A DNA stretch of 64,000 nt from Hymenobacter metallilatus (lineage in GTDB: Bacteria; Bacteroidota; Bacteroidia; Cytophagales; Hymenobacteraceae), in assembly GCF_003944705.1 (NCBI RefSeq), contig NZ_RWIS01000009.1, positions 170,681-234,680 of the forward strand. The letters are read 5' to 3'. The stretch's first letter is position 1; every line of letters begins with the position of its first letter. The notes under the pieces were generated by a model. It saw only the letters and a program-made list of their open reading frames with translations, did not search any database and was not told where the DNA came from. The position numbers and the translations under genes were made by a program. Shown here one piece after another: positions 34,184-42,589 of the stretch.

Positions 34184-34214
34184 TTACGAAATTTTCGTAA
34201 TTCTACGAATAATT
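34184..34214 (-). promoter_or_regulatory. Probable BlaI-type operator
   Basis: TTACGAAATTTTCGTAA (34184-34200) is a perfect palindrome eight bases upstream of the BlaI ATG. A second half-site, TTCTACGAATAA, follows at 34201-34212. The TAC...GTA spacing resembles BlaI/MecI operators, but the central bases differ from the TACANNTGTA consensus. Confidence 0.6.
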
Positions 34215-34559
34215 CATACTTATTGGTTATCAACGATAAATATTTTTATTCTAAAAAAAGAGGGGCCGCCTGCCTGATGCAGACGGCCTCTCACACCTTG
34301 ACGCTCTTGTGTCAGCAGAGCCCTGGTTCGGTAGCTTTTGAATGGTGCCGAGACGCGCCAGTTCGTGCGTCTCTTCGTTGAACGACCGGAACGCCCCCCG
34401 CTGGCACACAACCTCAGTAACGAAGTAATGCGAAGTGGCGCGATTCTACACCGTTCCTACAAACACCTACTGACCTGAACAACAGGCAGACAGCTGCACC
34501 TTAGCACGCAGTGCCCGGCCCGACGGCTGAAATAGGCCGCCGGACCAGGACGATATACG
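34215..34559. other. Intergenic region between BlaI and the first M13 gene, with a hairpin
   Basis: About 345 bases. A hairpin at 34263-34288 (GGCCGCCTGC / GCAGACGGCC, one mismatch) is preceded by a poly-A run (34254-34260), which is a T-run on the minus strand; it may terminate transcription from the M13 gene at 34560. No ORF of interest. Confidence 0.4.
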
Positions 34560-36695
34560 CTACCAGATACGGGCCCGCTCGCTCTGGGCGCGCACCATTT
34601 TGCCCTGGTCCTTGCAGCCAAAAGCCTCATAGAACTCCGGCATGTTCATCAGGGGGCCGTTGGTGCGGTACTGGGCTGGGGAGTGAGGGTCGGTGAGCAC
34701 CTGCTGGCGGATGTACTCGGGGCGGGCGTTGGTGCGCCACACCTGGGCCCAGGCCAGGAAGAAGCGCTGCTCCGGCGTGAAACCATCGTAGCGGGGCCGG
34801 GGCTGGCTGCCGTAGGTTTTCTCAAGCTGCTTTTCCAGGGCCGAGTAGGCCAGGGCGAGGCCGCCAAAGTCGGCCAGGTTTTCGCCCATGGTCAGCTTGC
34901 CGTTCACAAACACCGAATCCAGGGGCTGGAAGGCCGAGTACTGGGCCCCTACCATGTCGGCACGCTTCGTGAATTCGGCCGCATCTTCCTTGGTCCACCA
35001 GTCGCGCAGGTTGCCCTGGGCGTCCGACTGCCGGCCCCGGTCGTCGAAGCCGTGGGTGATTTCGTGGCCGATAACGGCGCCCATCCCGCCGTAGTTCACC
35101 GCGTCGTCGGCCTTGGGGTCGAAGAAGGGGGGCTGCATGATGCCGGCCGGAAATACAATTTCGTTGAGGGAGGAATTGTAGTAGGCATTCACTGTGGGCG
35201 GCGTCATGCCCCATACCGAGCGGTCAATCGGCTTGCCGTAGCGGCCCAGGTTATCCTTGGATTCCCACTCGCGGGCGGCCAGCACGTTTTTCAGGTACGA
35301 TTCGCGGGAGATATTCAGGGCCGAGTAGTCCTTCCACTTGTCGGGGTAGCCGATTTTTACGGTAAAGGCATTGAGCTTCTTGAGGGCTTCCTCCTTGGTG
35401 GCCGGGCTCATCCACTCCAGGCCGCGGATATGCTCACCCATGGCCTCCTTGATGTTGGCCACCATCTGCTGGGCCTTTACCTTGGTTTCAGGCGAGAAGG
35501 CCTTGTCTACGTACAGTTGGCCGAAGGCTTCGCCCAAGGCGCCGTCGGTGGCGCGGAGCATGCGCTTCCAGCGGGGCTGCTGCTGCTTGGCTCCGCTTAG
35601 CACCTGCTGAAACCGAAACGACTCATCCCCGAACGACTGGGGCAATGCCGACATTACTGACGACGTGAGGTGCCAGCGCAGGTAGGTTTTCCAGTCCTGC
35701 AGGGGCTCCTGCTTGAGGGCGGTGCTGGCTTCCGCCAGGAACTCGGGCTGGCCCACAATCACCTCTTTAGCCGAGCTGAGGCCCAGGGCGGGCAGCATAA
35801 CGGGCAGCCCCAGGTTGGGATATTTCTGGGCGGCTTCGGCCACCGTCATCTTGTTGTAGTTGGCGTAAGGGTCGCGCAGGGCTACGCGGTCCTTGCTGGC
35901 CCGGGCGAGCCGGGTTTCCAGGCGCAGCACCGTGGCAGCGTTTTTGGCGGCCGTGGCCGGACTTTCACCCAGCAGCTTAAAGGTGTTGGTGAGGTAGGTG
36001 GTGTAGGCCGTGCGGATGGCCTTGGAGCGGGCATCATCCTTCAGGTAATAGTCCCGGTCGGGCAGGCTGAGGCCGCCCTGGCTGAGGTAGAGGGCGTACT
36101 CGTCGCTCTTTTTGCGGTCCTGGTTTACACCCAGCCCGAACACCGAGCGGGTTTGCAGGCGCTGGGCGCGCACCAGCTCGGTTTGCAGCCCGCGCAAATC
36201 CTTTACCGCGTTGATGCGGTTGAGTTCGGGCTGCAAATACTTCAACCCCGCTTTGTCAATGGCCACCGAGTCCATGGCCGTGGCATAGTAGTCGCCTACT
36301 TTCTGCAGATTGGTACCCTTGGCGGCGGTTTTGTTGGCGGCCGAGGTTTCCAGAATCTGACGCATTACGGCCTCATTCTGGTTGATGAGCCCGTTCCAAG
36401 AGCTCCAGCGCGACTCGGCGGCCGGAATGGGGTTGTTTTTGAGCCAGGTACCGGATGCATACTGGAAGAAATCGTCGCAGGGGTTTACCGACGCATCGAT
36501 GTTGGCAGGGTCGAGGCCGACGCCGGGCAGCACCGGGCCCAGCTGGGCCGTAGTCGAAGGCGAAGCCGAAGCCTCGGCGGTGGCCGCGGCCGGTGGGGTG
36601 GTAGCAGTGGTAGCGGGCGTACTGGCCGCGCAACCGGCCAGGGCCAGGCCGCCGGCGGTACCCAGGGAGAGCAGAAGGGTGCGTTGTGGGGTCAT
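34560..36695 (-). CDS. M13 family zinc metallopeptidase lipoprotein (copy 1)
   Basis: 711 residues. The lipoprotein signal has its lipobox at LALAGC (Cys22). An Ala/Thr/Pro linker follows, then the M13_N domain (about 70-455, with NPCDDFFQYASGTWL at the start) and the M13 catalytic domain. The latter contains NAYYNSSLNEIVFPAG, the zinc motif HEITHGFDDRG, ENLADFGGLALAY and the C-terminal GFTPEQRFFLAWAQVWR. Neprilysin/PepO-like enzymes degrade oligopeptides in the periplasm or at the surface. The paralogue at 36908 lies 212 bases upstream; parts are nearly identical at the nucleotide level. Confidence 0.95.
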   Translation of the reverse strand: MTPQRTLLLSLGTAGGLALAGCAASTPATTATTPPAAATAEASASPSTTAQLGPVLPGVGLDPANIDASVNPCDDFFQYASGTWLKNNPIPAAESRWSSWNGLINQNEAVMRQILETSAANKTAAKGTNLQKVGDYYATAMDSVAIDKAGLKYLQPELNRINAVKDLRGLQTELVRAQRLQTRSVFGLGVNQDRKKSDEYALYLSQGGLSLPDRDYYLKDDARSKAIRTAYTTYLTNTFKLLGESPATAAKNAATVLRLETRLARASKDRVALRDPYANYNKMTVAEAAQKYPNLGLPVMLPALGLSSAKEVIVGQPEFLAEASTALKQEPLQDWKTYLRWHLTSSVMSALPQSFGDESFRFQQVLSGAKQQQPRWKRMLRATDGALGEAFGQLYVDKAFSPETKVKAQQMVANIKEAMGEHIRGLEWMSPATKEEALKKLNAFTVKIGYPDKWKDYSALNISRESYLKNVLAAREWESKDNLGRYGKPIDRSVWGMTPPTVNAYYNSSLNEIVFPAGIMQPPFFDPKADDAVNYGGMGAVIGHEITHGFDDRGRQSDAQGNLRDWWTKEDAAEFTKRADMVGAQYSAFQPLDSVFVNGKLTMGENLADFGGLALAYSALEKQLEKTYGSQPRPRYDGFTPEQRFFLAWAQVWRTNARPEYIRQQVLTDPHSPAQYRTNGPLMNMPEFYEAFGCKDQGKMVRAQSERARIW

Positions 36696-36739
36696 ATGGA
36701 TGGAAAATTGGTGGTTGTGGAAGATGGCATATTTTGTTC

Positions 36740-36884
36740 GTCATCCTGAGCTTGCGAAGGACCTTGTCACGTGCAGGCACCATTTCCCGCAGAGGATGCC
36801 GTGCATTTCGCGGAGGACCCAGAGCTGTTCTGGCGTGGTAAGGTCCTTCGTCGCCGCTTGATTCGCGGAATGCTCAGGATGACA
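36740..36884. repeat. REP-like element GTCATCCTGAGC...GCTCAGGATGAC
   Basis: It starts TCGTCATCCTGAGCTTGCGA and ends with TGCTCAGGATGAC, its reverse complement; both halves also contain AAGGACCTT / AAGGTCCTT. It lies between the two M13 genes. Related copies: 47434-47535, and a half copy at 62533-62560. Confidence 0.8.
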
Positions 36885-36907
36885 GGTAGTTTCTTGTTGG
36901 GCATTCA

Positions 36908-39010
36908 CTACCAAATTACGGCCCGCTCTGCTTCCGGGCGTACCATTTTCTGACCGGGTTGGCAGCCGAAGGCCTGGTAGAACTCGGGCATGTTCATTAA
37001 GGGACCAATGGTGCGGTACTGCCCGGGCGAGTGGGGGTCGGTGAGGATTTGCTGGCGCAGAGCCTGGGGACGGATGTTGGTACGACGCAGTTGGGCCCAG
37101 CTCAGGAAAAACCGCTGCTCAGGCGTGAAACCGTCGATGAGCGGGCGGTTACCTTTGCCGTACTGCTTATCAAGCTGCTTTTGCAGGGCGGCGTACACAA
37201 TAGTGAGGCCGGCAAAATCGGCCAGGTTTTCGCCCATGGTCAGCTTGCCGTTTACGTGCACCGAGTCCAGGGGCGAAAAGGCATCGTACTGGCGGCCTAC
37301 CACGGCGGCGCGCTTCGTGAATTCGGCCGCGTCGGCGGGCGTCCACCAGTCGCGCAGGTTGCCTTCCGAGTCGTACTGCCGCCCCGAGTCGTCGAAGCCG
37401 TGAGTCATTTCATGGCCCATCACGCCACCAATGGCCCCGTAGTTTACCGCATCGTCGGCTTCGGGGTCGAAGAAAGGGGGCTGCAGGTAGCCGGCCGGAA
37501 ACACAATTTCGTTCATAGGCGGGCTGTAGTAGGCGTTGATGGTGGGCGGCGTCATGCTCCACTCGGTGCGGTCAATGGGGCCGCCAAACTTCTTCACGTT
37601 TTGCTGGTAAGCCCACTGCCGGGCGGCCAGCACGTTTTTCAGGTACGACTCGCGCGAGATACGCAGCTGCGAGTAGTCCTTCCACTGGTCGGGGTAGCCT
37701 ATTTTCACGCGCAACGCGCTGAGCTTCTTCAGGGCCTCCTGCTTAGTGGCTTCGCTCATCCAGGTGTTGGTCTGGATGTGCTCAGCCATGGATTCGCGGA
37801 TGTTGGCCAGCATATCCAGGGCCTTCTGCTTGGCCGCGGGCGAAAACGCCTGATCTACGTACAGCTGCCCGAAGGCCTCGCCCAGCGTACCATCGGTGGC
37901 GGCCAGCATGCGCTTCCAGCGGGTGGGCTGCTGGCGGGTACCACTCTGCACCTGCTGAAACCGGAAGGCCTCATCACTGAACGCCTGGGGCAGGGCCGAT
38001 GGCACCGACGACACCAGCTGCCAGCTCAGGTAGGTTTTCAGATCCGCCAGCGGCTCCTGCTGCAACACGGCACTCACCTCTTTAAAGAAGTCCGGCTGGC
38101 CTACAATTACCTCTTGTGCTGCACCCAGTCCGTTTCGCTTCAGCAAAGCCGAAGGCTTCAGAAATGGAAACTGCTTATCGGCCTCGGCCACCGTCATCTT
38201 GTTATAGCTGGCGTAAGGGTCGCGCAGGGCTACGCGGTCCTTGCTGGCCCGGGCGAGCCGGGTTTCCAGGCGCAGCACCGTGGCGGCTTTAGCTGCGGCG
38301 GTAGCGTCGGCGTCGCCGAGCAGCTTAAACGTATTGGTGAGGTAGGTGGTGTAGGCCGTGCGGATGGCCTTGGAGCGGGCATCATCCTTGAGGTAATAGT
38401 CCCGGTCGGGCATACCCAGGCCGCCCTGGCTCATGCTCACGGCATACACTGAGCTGTTTTTGCGGTCGGGGCTCACGCCAGCCCGGAAGAACGCACCGGT
38501 ACCCAGCGTTTGTTGACGGGCAATTTCCGCCTGCATCCCCGGCAGGTCTTTCACGGCGGCAATGCGCTGCAATTCCGGCTTCAAATAAGTCAGACCAGCT
38601 TTTTCCAACCCAACCGAGTCCATGCCCGAGGCGTAGAAATCACCTACTTTCTGACGGTTCGAGCCGGGGGCAGCGGCACGGTCGGCCGCCGCATCTTCCA
38701 GGATGCGGCGCAGCGTGGCCTGGGTCCGGTCGCCGAGCAGGTTGCGGGGGGCCCAGCTGCTGGCATAGGCCGGAATAGGGTTGTTACGCAGCCAGTTGCC
38801 CCCCGAAAACAGAAAGAAATCCTCGCAGGGCGACACTGAGCGGTCTACGTCCTGGGGGTTGATGCTGCGGCCCGGTACAGAGGCTACCGGGCGGGCAACG
38901 GATGTAGGAGTGGCGGTGGTAGTAGTGGCCGGCGGAGCGGTAGCGCAGCCGGCCAGGACCAGCAGCAGGGCAGCGGCCCCGGCCCGGGAGGGAGCAGAGA
39001 GGTAAATCAT
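36908..39010 (-). CDS. M13 family zinc metallopeptidase lipoprotein (copy 2)
   Basis: 700 residues and the same architecture as the gene at 34560: lipobox LVLAGC (Cys22), linker, M13_N (DRSVSPCEDFFLFSGGNWL), and catalytic motifs NAYYSPPMNEIVFPAG, HEMTHGFDDSG and ENLADFAGLTIVY. It is a tandem duplication with diverged N-terminal regions but two blocks of 75-77 bases that are identical or nearly so (35861-35935 with 38209-38283; 35987-36063 with 38335-38411). Both copies keep all catalytic residues, so both are probably active with different substrate preference. Confidence 0.95.
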   Translation of the reverse strand: MIYLSAPSRAGAAALLLVLAGCATAPPATTTTATPTSVARPVASVPGRSINPQDVDRSVSPCEDFFLFSGGNWLRNNPIPAYASSWAPRNLLGDRTQATLRRILEDAAADRAAAPGSNRQKVGDFYASGMDSVGLEKAGLTYLKPELQRIAAVKDLPGMQAEIARQQTLGTGAFFRAGVSPDRKNSSVYAVSMSQGGLGMPDRDYYLKDDARSKAIRTAYTTYLTNTFKLLGDADATAAAKAATVLRLETRLARASKDRVALRDPYASYNKMTVAEADKQFPFLKPSALLKRNGLGAAQEVIVGQPDFFKEVSAVLQQEPLADLKTYLSWQLVSSVPSALPQAFSDEAFRFQQVQSGTRQQPTRWKRMLAATDGTLGEAFGQLYVDQAFSPAAKQKALDMLANIRESMAEHIQTNTWMSEATKQEALKKLSALRVKIGYPDQWKDYSQLRISRESYLKNVLAARQWAYQQNVKKFGGPIDRTEWSMTPPTINAYYSPPMNEIVFPAGYLQPPFFDPEADDAVNYGAIGGVMGHEMTHGFDDSGRQYDSEGNLRDWWTPADAAEFTKRAAVVGRQYDAFSPLDSVHVNGKLTMGENLADFAGLTIVYAALQKQLDKQYGKGNRPLIDGFTPEQRFFLSWAQLRRTNIRPQALRQQILTDPHSPGQYRTIGPLMNMPEFYQAFGCQPGQKMVRPEAERAVIW

Positions 39011-39110
39011 TCAGCGAAATACTGGTTAGGCTTCGCCTAAGGTCGCAGCCCGGCGCCAAAGGTTGCCAACACCGGCAGCAGCAGATCCAGAAAGCAGTTC
39101 GCCTGCCGGG

Positions 39111-39539
39111 TCAGGCCGGGTACGCACCACGCTGCTGATGCTGCAGCCAGCTAATGGCCTCACCTTCATCGGTAAATTGCGCCGACATAGGATGGCCGGC
39201 CGTGGGATGCACCAGAGTGGGAAAAGGCGGCGAATCCGTGAGGAGCTGATGAGGTGCCAGCAGAAACGCAATGCGGATTTCGGCTCCGAGCTTTTCCAGC
39301 GCCCGCCCTGGCACCTGCTGGTTGACCCAGGTAGTTATTTCAACCGAGGTCCGGAAGCGGCGGCGGGCATCCAGCAGCCAGAAACGACAGCCGTGGGCTT
39401 CATCAGCGGCCTTAAACAGCTGCACATAGTTCTGAATCACCTCCTCGGCCCGAATAATTTCCACCATCCAGCGCCCGACCAATATGTTCAGATCGGGGCG
39501 GTAGACAATGGTAAAATCAATCGTCGAAAAGTCAGTCAT
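39111..39539 (-). CDS. Uncharacterised single-domain protein, CRxWLxDxRRR family (copy 2)
   Basis: 142 residues from the ATG at 39539. Shared motifs: YRPDLNILVGRW at 14-25, CRFWLLDARRRF at about 52-63, an IAFLLAPHQL strand at about 92 and FTDEGEAISWLQ at about 123. No signal peptide or membrane segment. It is more similar to the gene at 42918 in the CRFWLLDARRR region than to the one at 31409. It sits beside an Old Yellow Enzyme gene, which gives no functional hint. Confidence 0.8.
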   Translation of the reverse strand: MTDFSTIDFTIVYRPDLNILVGRWMVEIIRAEEVIQNYVQLFKAADEAHGCRFWLLDARRRFRTSVEITTWVNQQVPGRALEKLGAEIRIAFLLAPHQLLTDSPPFPTLVHPTAGHPMSAQFTDEGEAISWLQHQQRGAYPA

Positions 39540-39648
39540 CAGGGCCAGTGCACGGGTTGGTATGCTCCCAAACGCAGCTCCAGAAGCGCGGGTTCTATAT
39601 TCCGGTTTGCCGGGCACTACACGCTGGGCATAGTACCGAGCGAGGAGC

Positions 39649-40719
39649 TTACAGCCGGGACTTGGCGCGCGTATACTGGTCGGGCCAGGCCACTTCTACG
39701 CCCAACTCCCGAGCCGCGTGCAGCGGAAAATATGGGTCACGCAACGACTCCCGCCCCAGCAGTATTACGTCGGCCTGCCCAGTGGCCAGAATGTGCTCGG
39801 CCTGTTGGGCTGCCGTAATGAGGCCTACGGCACCGGTGGCCAGGCCGGTGCAGCGGCGTACCTGCTCGGCAAATGGCACCTGGTAGCCGGGACCAACGGG
39901 AATAGGGGCGGTGGCCACGTTGCCCCCGGTGGAGCAGTCGAGCAGGTCTACGCCGTTTTCTTTCAGCAGCAAGGCCAGACGCACGGTATCCTCGGCCGTC
40001 CAGCCGCCCTCCGTCCAATCGGTGGCCGATACGCGCACCCACAACGGCAGGTGCAGGGGCATTTCGGTCCGGATGGCCGCTACTACCTCCAGCAGCAGCC
40101 GAGCACGGTTTTCAAAAGAGCCGCCGTAGGCATCGGGGCGGTGGTTACTGAGGGGCGACAGAAACTGATGCAGCAGGTAGCCGTGGGCCGCGTGTATTTC
40201 CAGCACCTCGAACCCGGCCGCTACCGCCCGCCGGGCCGCCGCCCGGAAGGCCTCTGTCACCCGCAGAATACCGGCTTCGTCCAGGGCCAGCGGAGGCGTT
40301 TCATTGGGGGCGAAGGCCAGGGCCGAGGGAGCCACTGTGGACCAGCCACCCGCATCGGGGCCAAGCTGATGGCCGCCTTTCCAGGGGCTGGCGTGGCTGG
40401 CCTTGCGGCCGGCGTGGGCCAGTTGAATGCCCGGCACACACCCGTGGCTTTTCAGAAACTCCACCATCCGGCGCAGGCCCGGCAGGTGCTCCTCGTGCCA
40501 GATACCCAGGTCGTCGGGGGTAATGCGCCCTTCTGGGGCCACGGCCGTGGCTTCTAGCAGCAGAAGGCCTGCTCCGCCCACCGCCCGGGAGCCCACGTGC
40601 ACCAGATGCCAGTCGTTGCTAAGCCCATCCTGCGCGCTGTACTGGCACATGGGCGAAATTACAATTCGGTTTTTGAGGGTAATGCCACGCTGGGTGAAGG
40701 GGGTGAAGAGCTGAGCCAT
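39649..40719 (-). CDS. NADH:flavin oxidoreductase, Old Yellow Enzyme (YqjM-like)
   Basis: 356 residues, TIM barrel with bound FMN. Landmarks are [15 protein letters not shown] (about 15-29, with the CQY Cys of the thermophilic-like OYE class that tunes the flavin), [50 protein letters not shown] with the catalytic His pair, [16 protein letters not shown], and a C-terminal [14 protein letters not shown]. It reduces activated alkenes with NAD(P)H; likely in detoxification of electrophiles. A pirin remnant and an Rrf2 regulator follow on the other side. Confidence 0.94.
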   Translation of the reverse strand: MAQLFTPFTQRGITLKNRIVISPMCQYSAQDGLSNDWHLVHVGSRAVGGAGLLLLEATAVAPEGRITPDDLGIWHEEHLPGLRRMVEFLKSHGCVPGIQLAHAGRKASHASPWKGGHQLGPDAGGWSTVAPSALAFAPNETPPLALDEAGILRVTEAFRAAARRAVAAGFEVLEIHAAHGYLLHQFLSPLSNHRPDAYGGSFENRARLLLEVVAAIRTEMPLHLPLWVRVSATDWTEGGWTAEDTVRLALLLKENGVDLLDCSTGGNVATAPIPVGPGYQVPFAEQVRRCTGLATGAVGLITAAQQAEHILATGQADVILLGRESLRDPYFPLHAARELGVEVAWPDQYTRAKSRL

Positions 40720-40913
40720 TGGGTACGGTTTGACAGATGCCTAGTGCCTATTAGCCGTTTATAGCAGCCGATTTTTGCCCATTCCGGTATCGGACGGGAA
40801 GTTCTCATAACAAACACAGCGGCCAAAGTTTTACTGTCCCGGTACAGGTCTTGGCTGTTTCGGACAGTCGGTATCCAATCATACCCTACCCCCTCTCCTG
40901 CTATATGACCTAA

Positions 40914-41150
40914 GAACGGCTGCACCTGAGTGAACAGTTGGCCGAGGCTCGCCAGCTGGTGGAGTTCAACCAGGATGGCGAAAACCACAGAAAGGAGCAC
41001 CTGATGAAGCTGTAGTGCTGCTGGGCCACGCTCTTGCTTTTGGGAAGCTCATTGTCACCCATGAGCCGTTTGTGATGAATACCGAACAGCAAACCGGGGA
41101 GGCGTACCACGACTATCAGGCCGGCACGTGTGGCCGTTGGGTAACCTGAA
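40914..41150 (+). pseudogene. Degraded pirin-like gene fragment
   Basis: Two frames must be joined. The first (40914-41016) reads ERLHLSEQLAEARQLVEFNQ, then DGENHRKEHLMKL and a stop. The next frame continues VLLGHALAFGKLIVTHEPFV, then MNTEQQTGEAYHDYQAG, matching the pirin C-terminus (GPFVMNT...QAF.DYQ.G). The N-terminal half, with the metal-binding cupin motifs, is absent. The rest of the 620-base gap (40720-41314) shows no other gene. The pirin assignment rests on the FVMNT/DYQAG signature. Confidence 0.7.
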
Positions 41151-41314
41151 AACCAACCGAAGCCAGAAAGTTGAGTCCCGGGTAAGGTAAACCCACCCTT
41201 TCTGCGTCAGCCTAATGGGCGACGCATACAGCGGCCCTGCTGTTTCCATGACTCTACTCCTATCCTCCGTTTCTGACCAACAGATTGCGCACAATCTTTT
41301 CGTGTCGTATATTT

Positions 41315-41331
41315 GTAACCAAATTTGTTAC
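41315..41331 (+). promoter_or_regulatory. Rrf2-type operator, copy 1
   Basis: GTAACCAAATTTGTTAC, a near-palindrome ending ten bases before the Rrf2 ATG. The same sequence with two changes recurs at 41814-41830. Confidence 0.75.
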
Positions 41332-41341
41332 GTATTCCAGC

Positions 41342-41791
41342 ATGAACACCCGTTTCGCCGTGGCAACGCATATTCTGGCGTATCTGGCGCACGCCGAGGG
41401 CCAACCGGTTTCCTCGGAGGTGCTGGCCAGCAGCGCCGGTACGCACCCGGTGGTGGTACGGCGGCTGGTGAGCACCCTGCGCGAGGCTGGCCTAGTGCAC
41501 AGCCAGCGCGGCGCCGGCGGGGGTGCTTTGCTGGCCCGCCCGGCCACGGAAATTTCGTTGCTGGATGTATTCCGGGCCATGCAGCAAACCGAGCCCGATT
41601 TGTTTCAGGTAAGCAGCACCAACCCCAATGCCCACTGCGACCTGGGCCGGGTAATGCAGGAAACCCTGGAAGGATTGTTCGGGCCGGCCATTGATGCTAT
41701 GCGCACGGCGCTGGCGGCGGTATCGGTGGCGCAGGTAAAGCAGGAATTGGGCAAACACCTACCCCAAGGCTGCCCCGGCGCTTCGGGCTGA
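41342..41791 (+). CDS. Rrf2 family transcriptional regulator
   Basis: 149 residues. The winged-helix part (about 1-75, TRFAVATHILAYLAHAEGQP, VVVRRLVSTLREAGLVHSQR, GAGGGALLAR) is the Rrf2 signature. The C-terminal half contains Cys at about 100 (NAHCDLG) and 145 (QGCPGASG). The missing Cys triad spacing argues against an Fe-S IscR/NsrR-type sensor and fits the YwnA-like thiol-dependent group (inference). The ATG at 41342 is preferred because the operator lies just upstream of it. It likely autoregulates and controls the HlyD-like gene through the second operator. Confidence 0.92.
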   Translation: MNTRFAVATHILAYLAHAEGQPVSSEVLASSAGTHPVVVRRLVSTLREAGLVHSQRGAGGGALLARPATEISLLDVFRAMQQTEPDLFQVSSTNPNAHCDLGRVMQETLEGLFGPAIDAMRTALAAVSVAQVKQELGKHLPQGCPGASG

Positions 41792-41813
41792 GTTTTTTTA
41801 TTTTTTCGGAAAT

Positions 41814-41830
41814 GTAACCAAATCGGTTAC
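41814..41830 (+). promoter_or_regulatory. Rrf2-type operator, copy 2
   Basis: GTAACCAAATCGGTTAC, a perfect-arm version (GTAACC/GGTTAC) of the site at 41315-41331. It lies 23 bases after the Rrf2 stop and 115 bases before the HlyD-like gene, so this gene is the likely target. Confidence 0.75.
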
Positions 41831-41944
41831 TATCTGTTTTTCACGCACTTCCATGGCCTGCTCGGGCAGCCGTGGTTTTTCCCCGACCGTTGGCGGCCCT
41901 GCGCAGCTGGCGGCCCAGCCGGATTAAGCCGGCCTACATATTCC

Positions 41945-42532
41945 ATGAAAAAGCTAGTTGGCATGGGGCTGATTTTCTTTGTTGCAGCGGGCAGCTCCCT
42001 GTTTCCGCTGTGGCTCACGCCCACCGACACCCAGGCCGAAACCCTGGGGGCCACTCCTCCTCAGTTCCAGACGGTAGCCCACACCCCAGCCACGGCTGAG
42101 GCCCTGCCCGGGCAGCCAATTCCAGCGGGCCAGGTTGGCCGCGTGCACGAGGTATACTTTCACGAAGGCCAGCGGGTGCGGCAGGGCCAGGTACTGCTAA
42201 AGGTGCTGGAGCGCCTGCCCAGTGTGCAGCAACAGCAGCTGCAGGCCCGGCTACACCACCAGTTGCAGGCCCTGGCTACGCTGGAGCGCCGCTTGCCCGC
42301 AGCTACGGCACCCGAGTTGGCCGCCGCCCGCCGCCAACTAGCCGACACCCGCCAGCAGATGGCCCACTGCGTGCCCATGCTCAGCTTTGTGTACGTAACG
42401 GCCCCGGCCGATGGCATTATCACGGGCCCGACTGCTACCCTCGGCGACGCACTGCTGGCCCACACCCCGGTGGCCACCCTCACCCAAGAGCTCCCCGCAG
42501 ATACCACACTACTACTTACCAGCGTTGAATAG
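41945..42532 (+). CDS. Short HlyD/biotinyl-lipoyl-like secreted protein
   Basis: 195 residues. An N-terminal membrane anchor or signal (1-22) is followed by a lipoyl-like half-motif (GQVGRVHEVYFHEGQRVRQG, then VLLKVLERL, about 62-92). A coiled-coil helix pair (about 95-140, rich in Gln/Arg/Leu) comes next, then the second lipoyl half (FVYVTAPADGIITGPTATLG, about 148-167). It resembles a membrane-fusion protein reduced to the hairpin and lipoyl domain; the beta-barrel and proximal domains (usual total 350-400 residues) are missing, and no pump gene is adjacent. It may be an adaptor for an unlinked pump. Confidence 0.72.
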   Translation: MKKLVGMGLIFFVAAGSSLFPLWLTPTDTQAETLGATPPQFQTVAHTPATAEALPGQPIPAGQVGRVHEVYFHEGQRVRQGQVLLKVLERLPSVQQQQLQARLHHQLQALATLERRLPAATAPELAAARRQLADTRQQMAHCVPMLSFVYVTAPADGIITGPTATLGDALLAHTPVATLTQELPADTTLLLTSVE

Positions 42533-42589
42533 CCTCCCGCGGAGGCCGTTCATCCGTTTTTTTCTGTTTTTGCTGCTACGCCCGTTATC

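Noticed and set aside
41055..41446. Minus-strand ORFs opposite the pirin remnant and Rrf2 start
   Set aside because: No signal, motif or start context; the region is explained by the pirin fragment, operator and Rrf2 gene.
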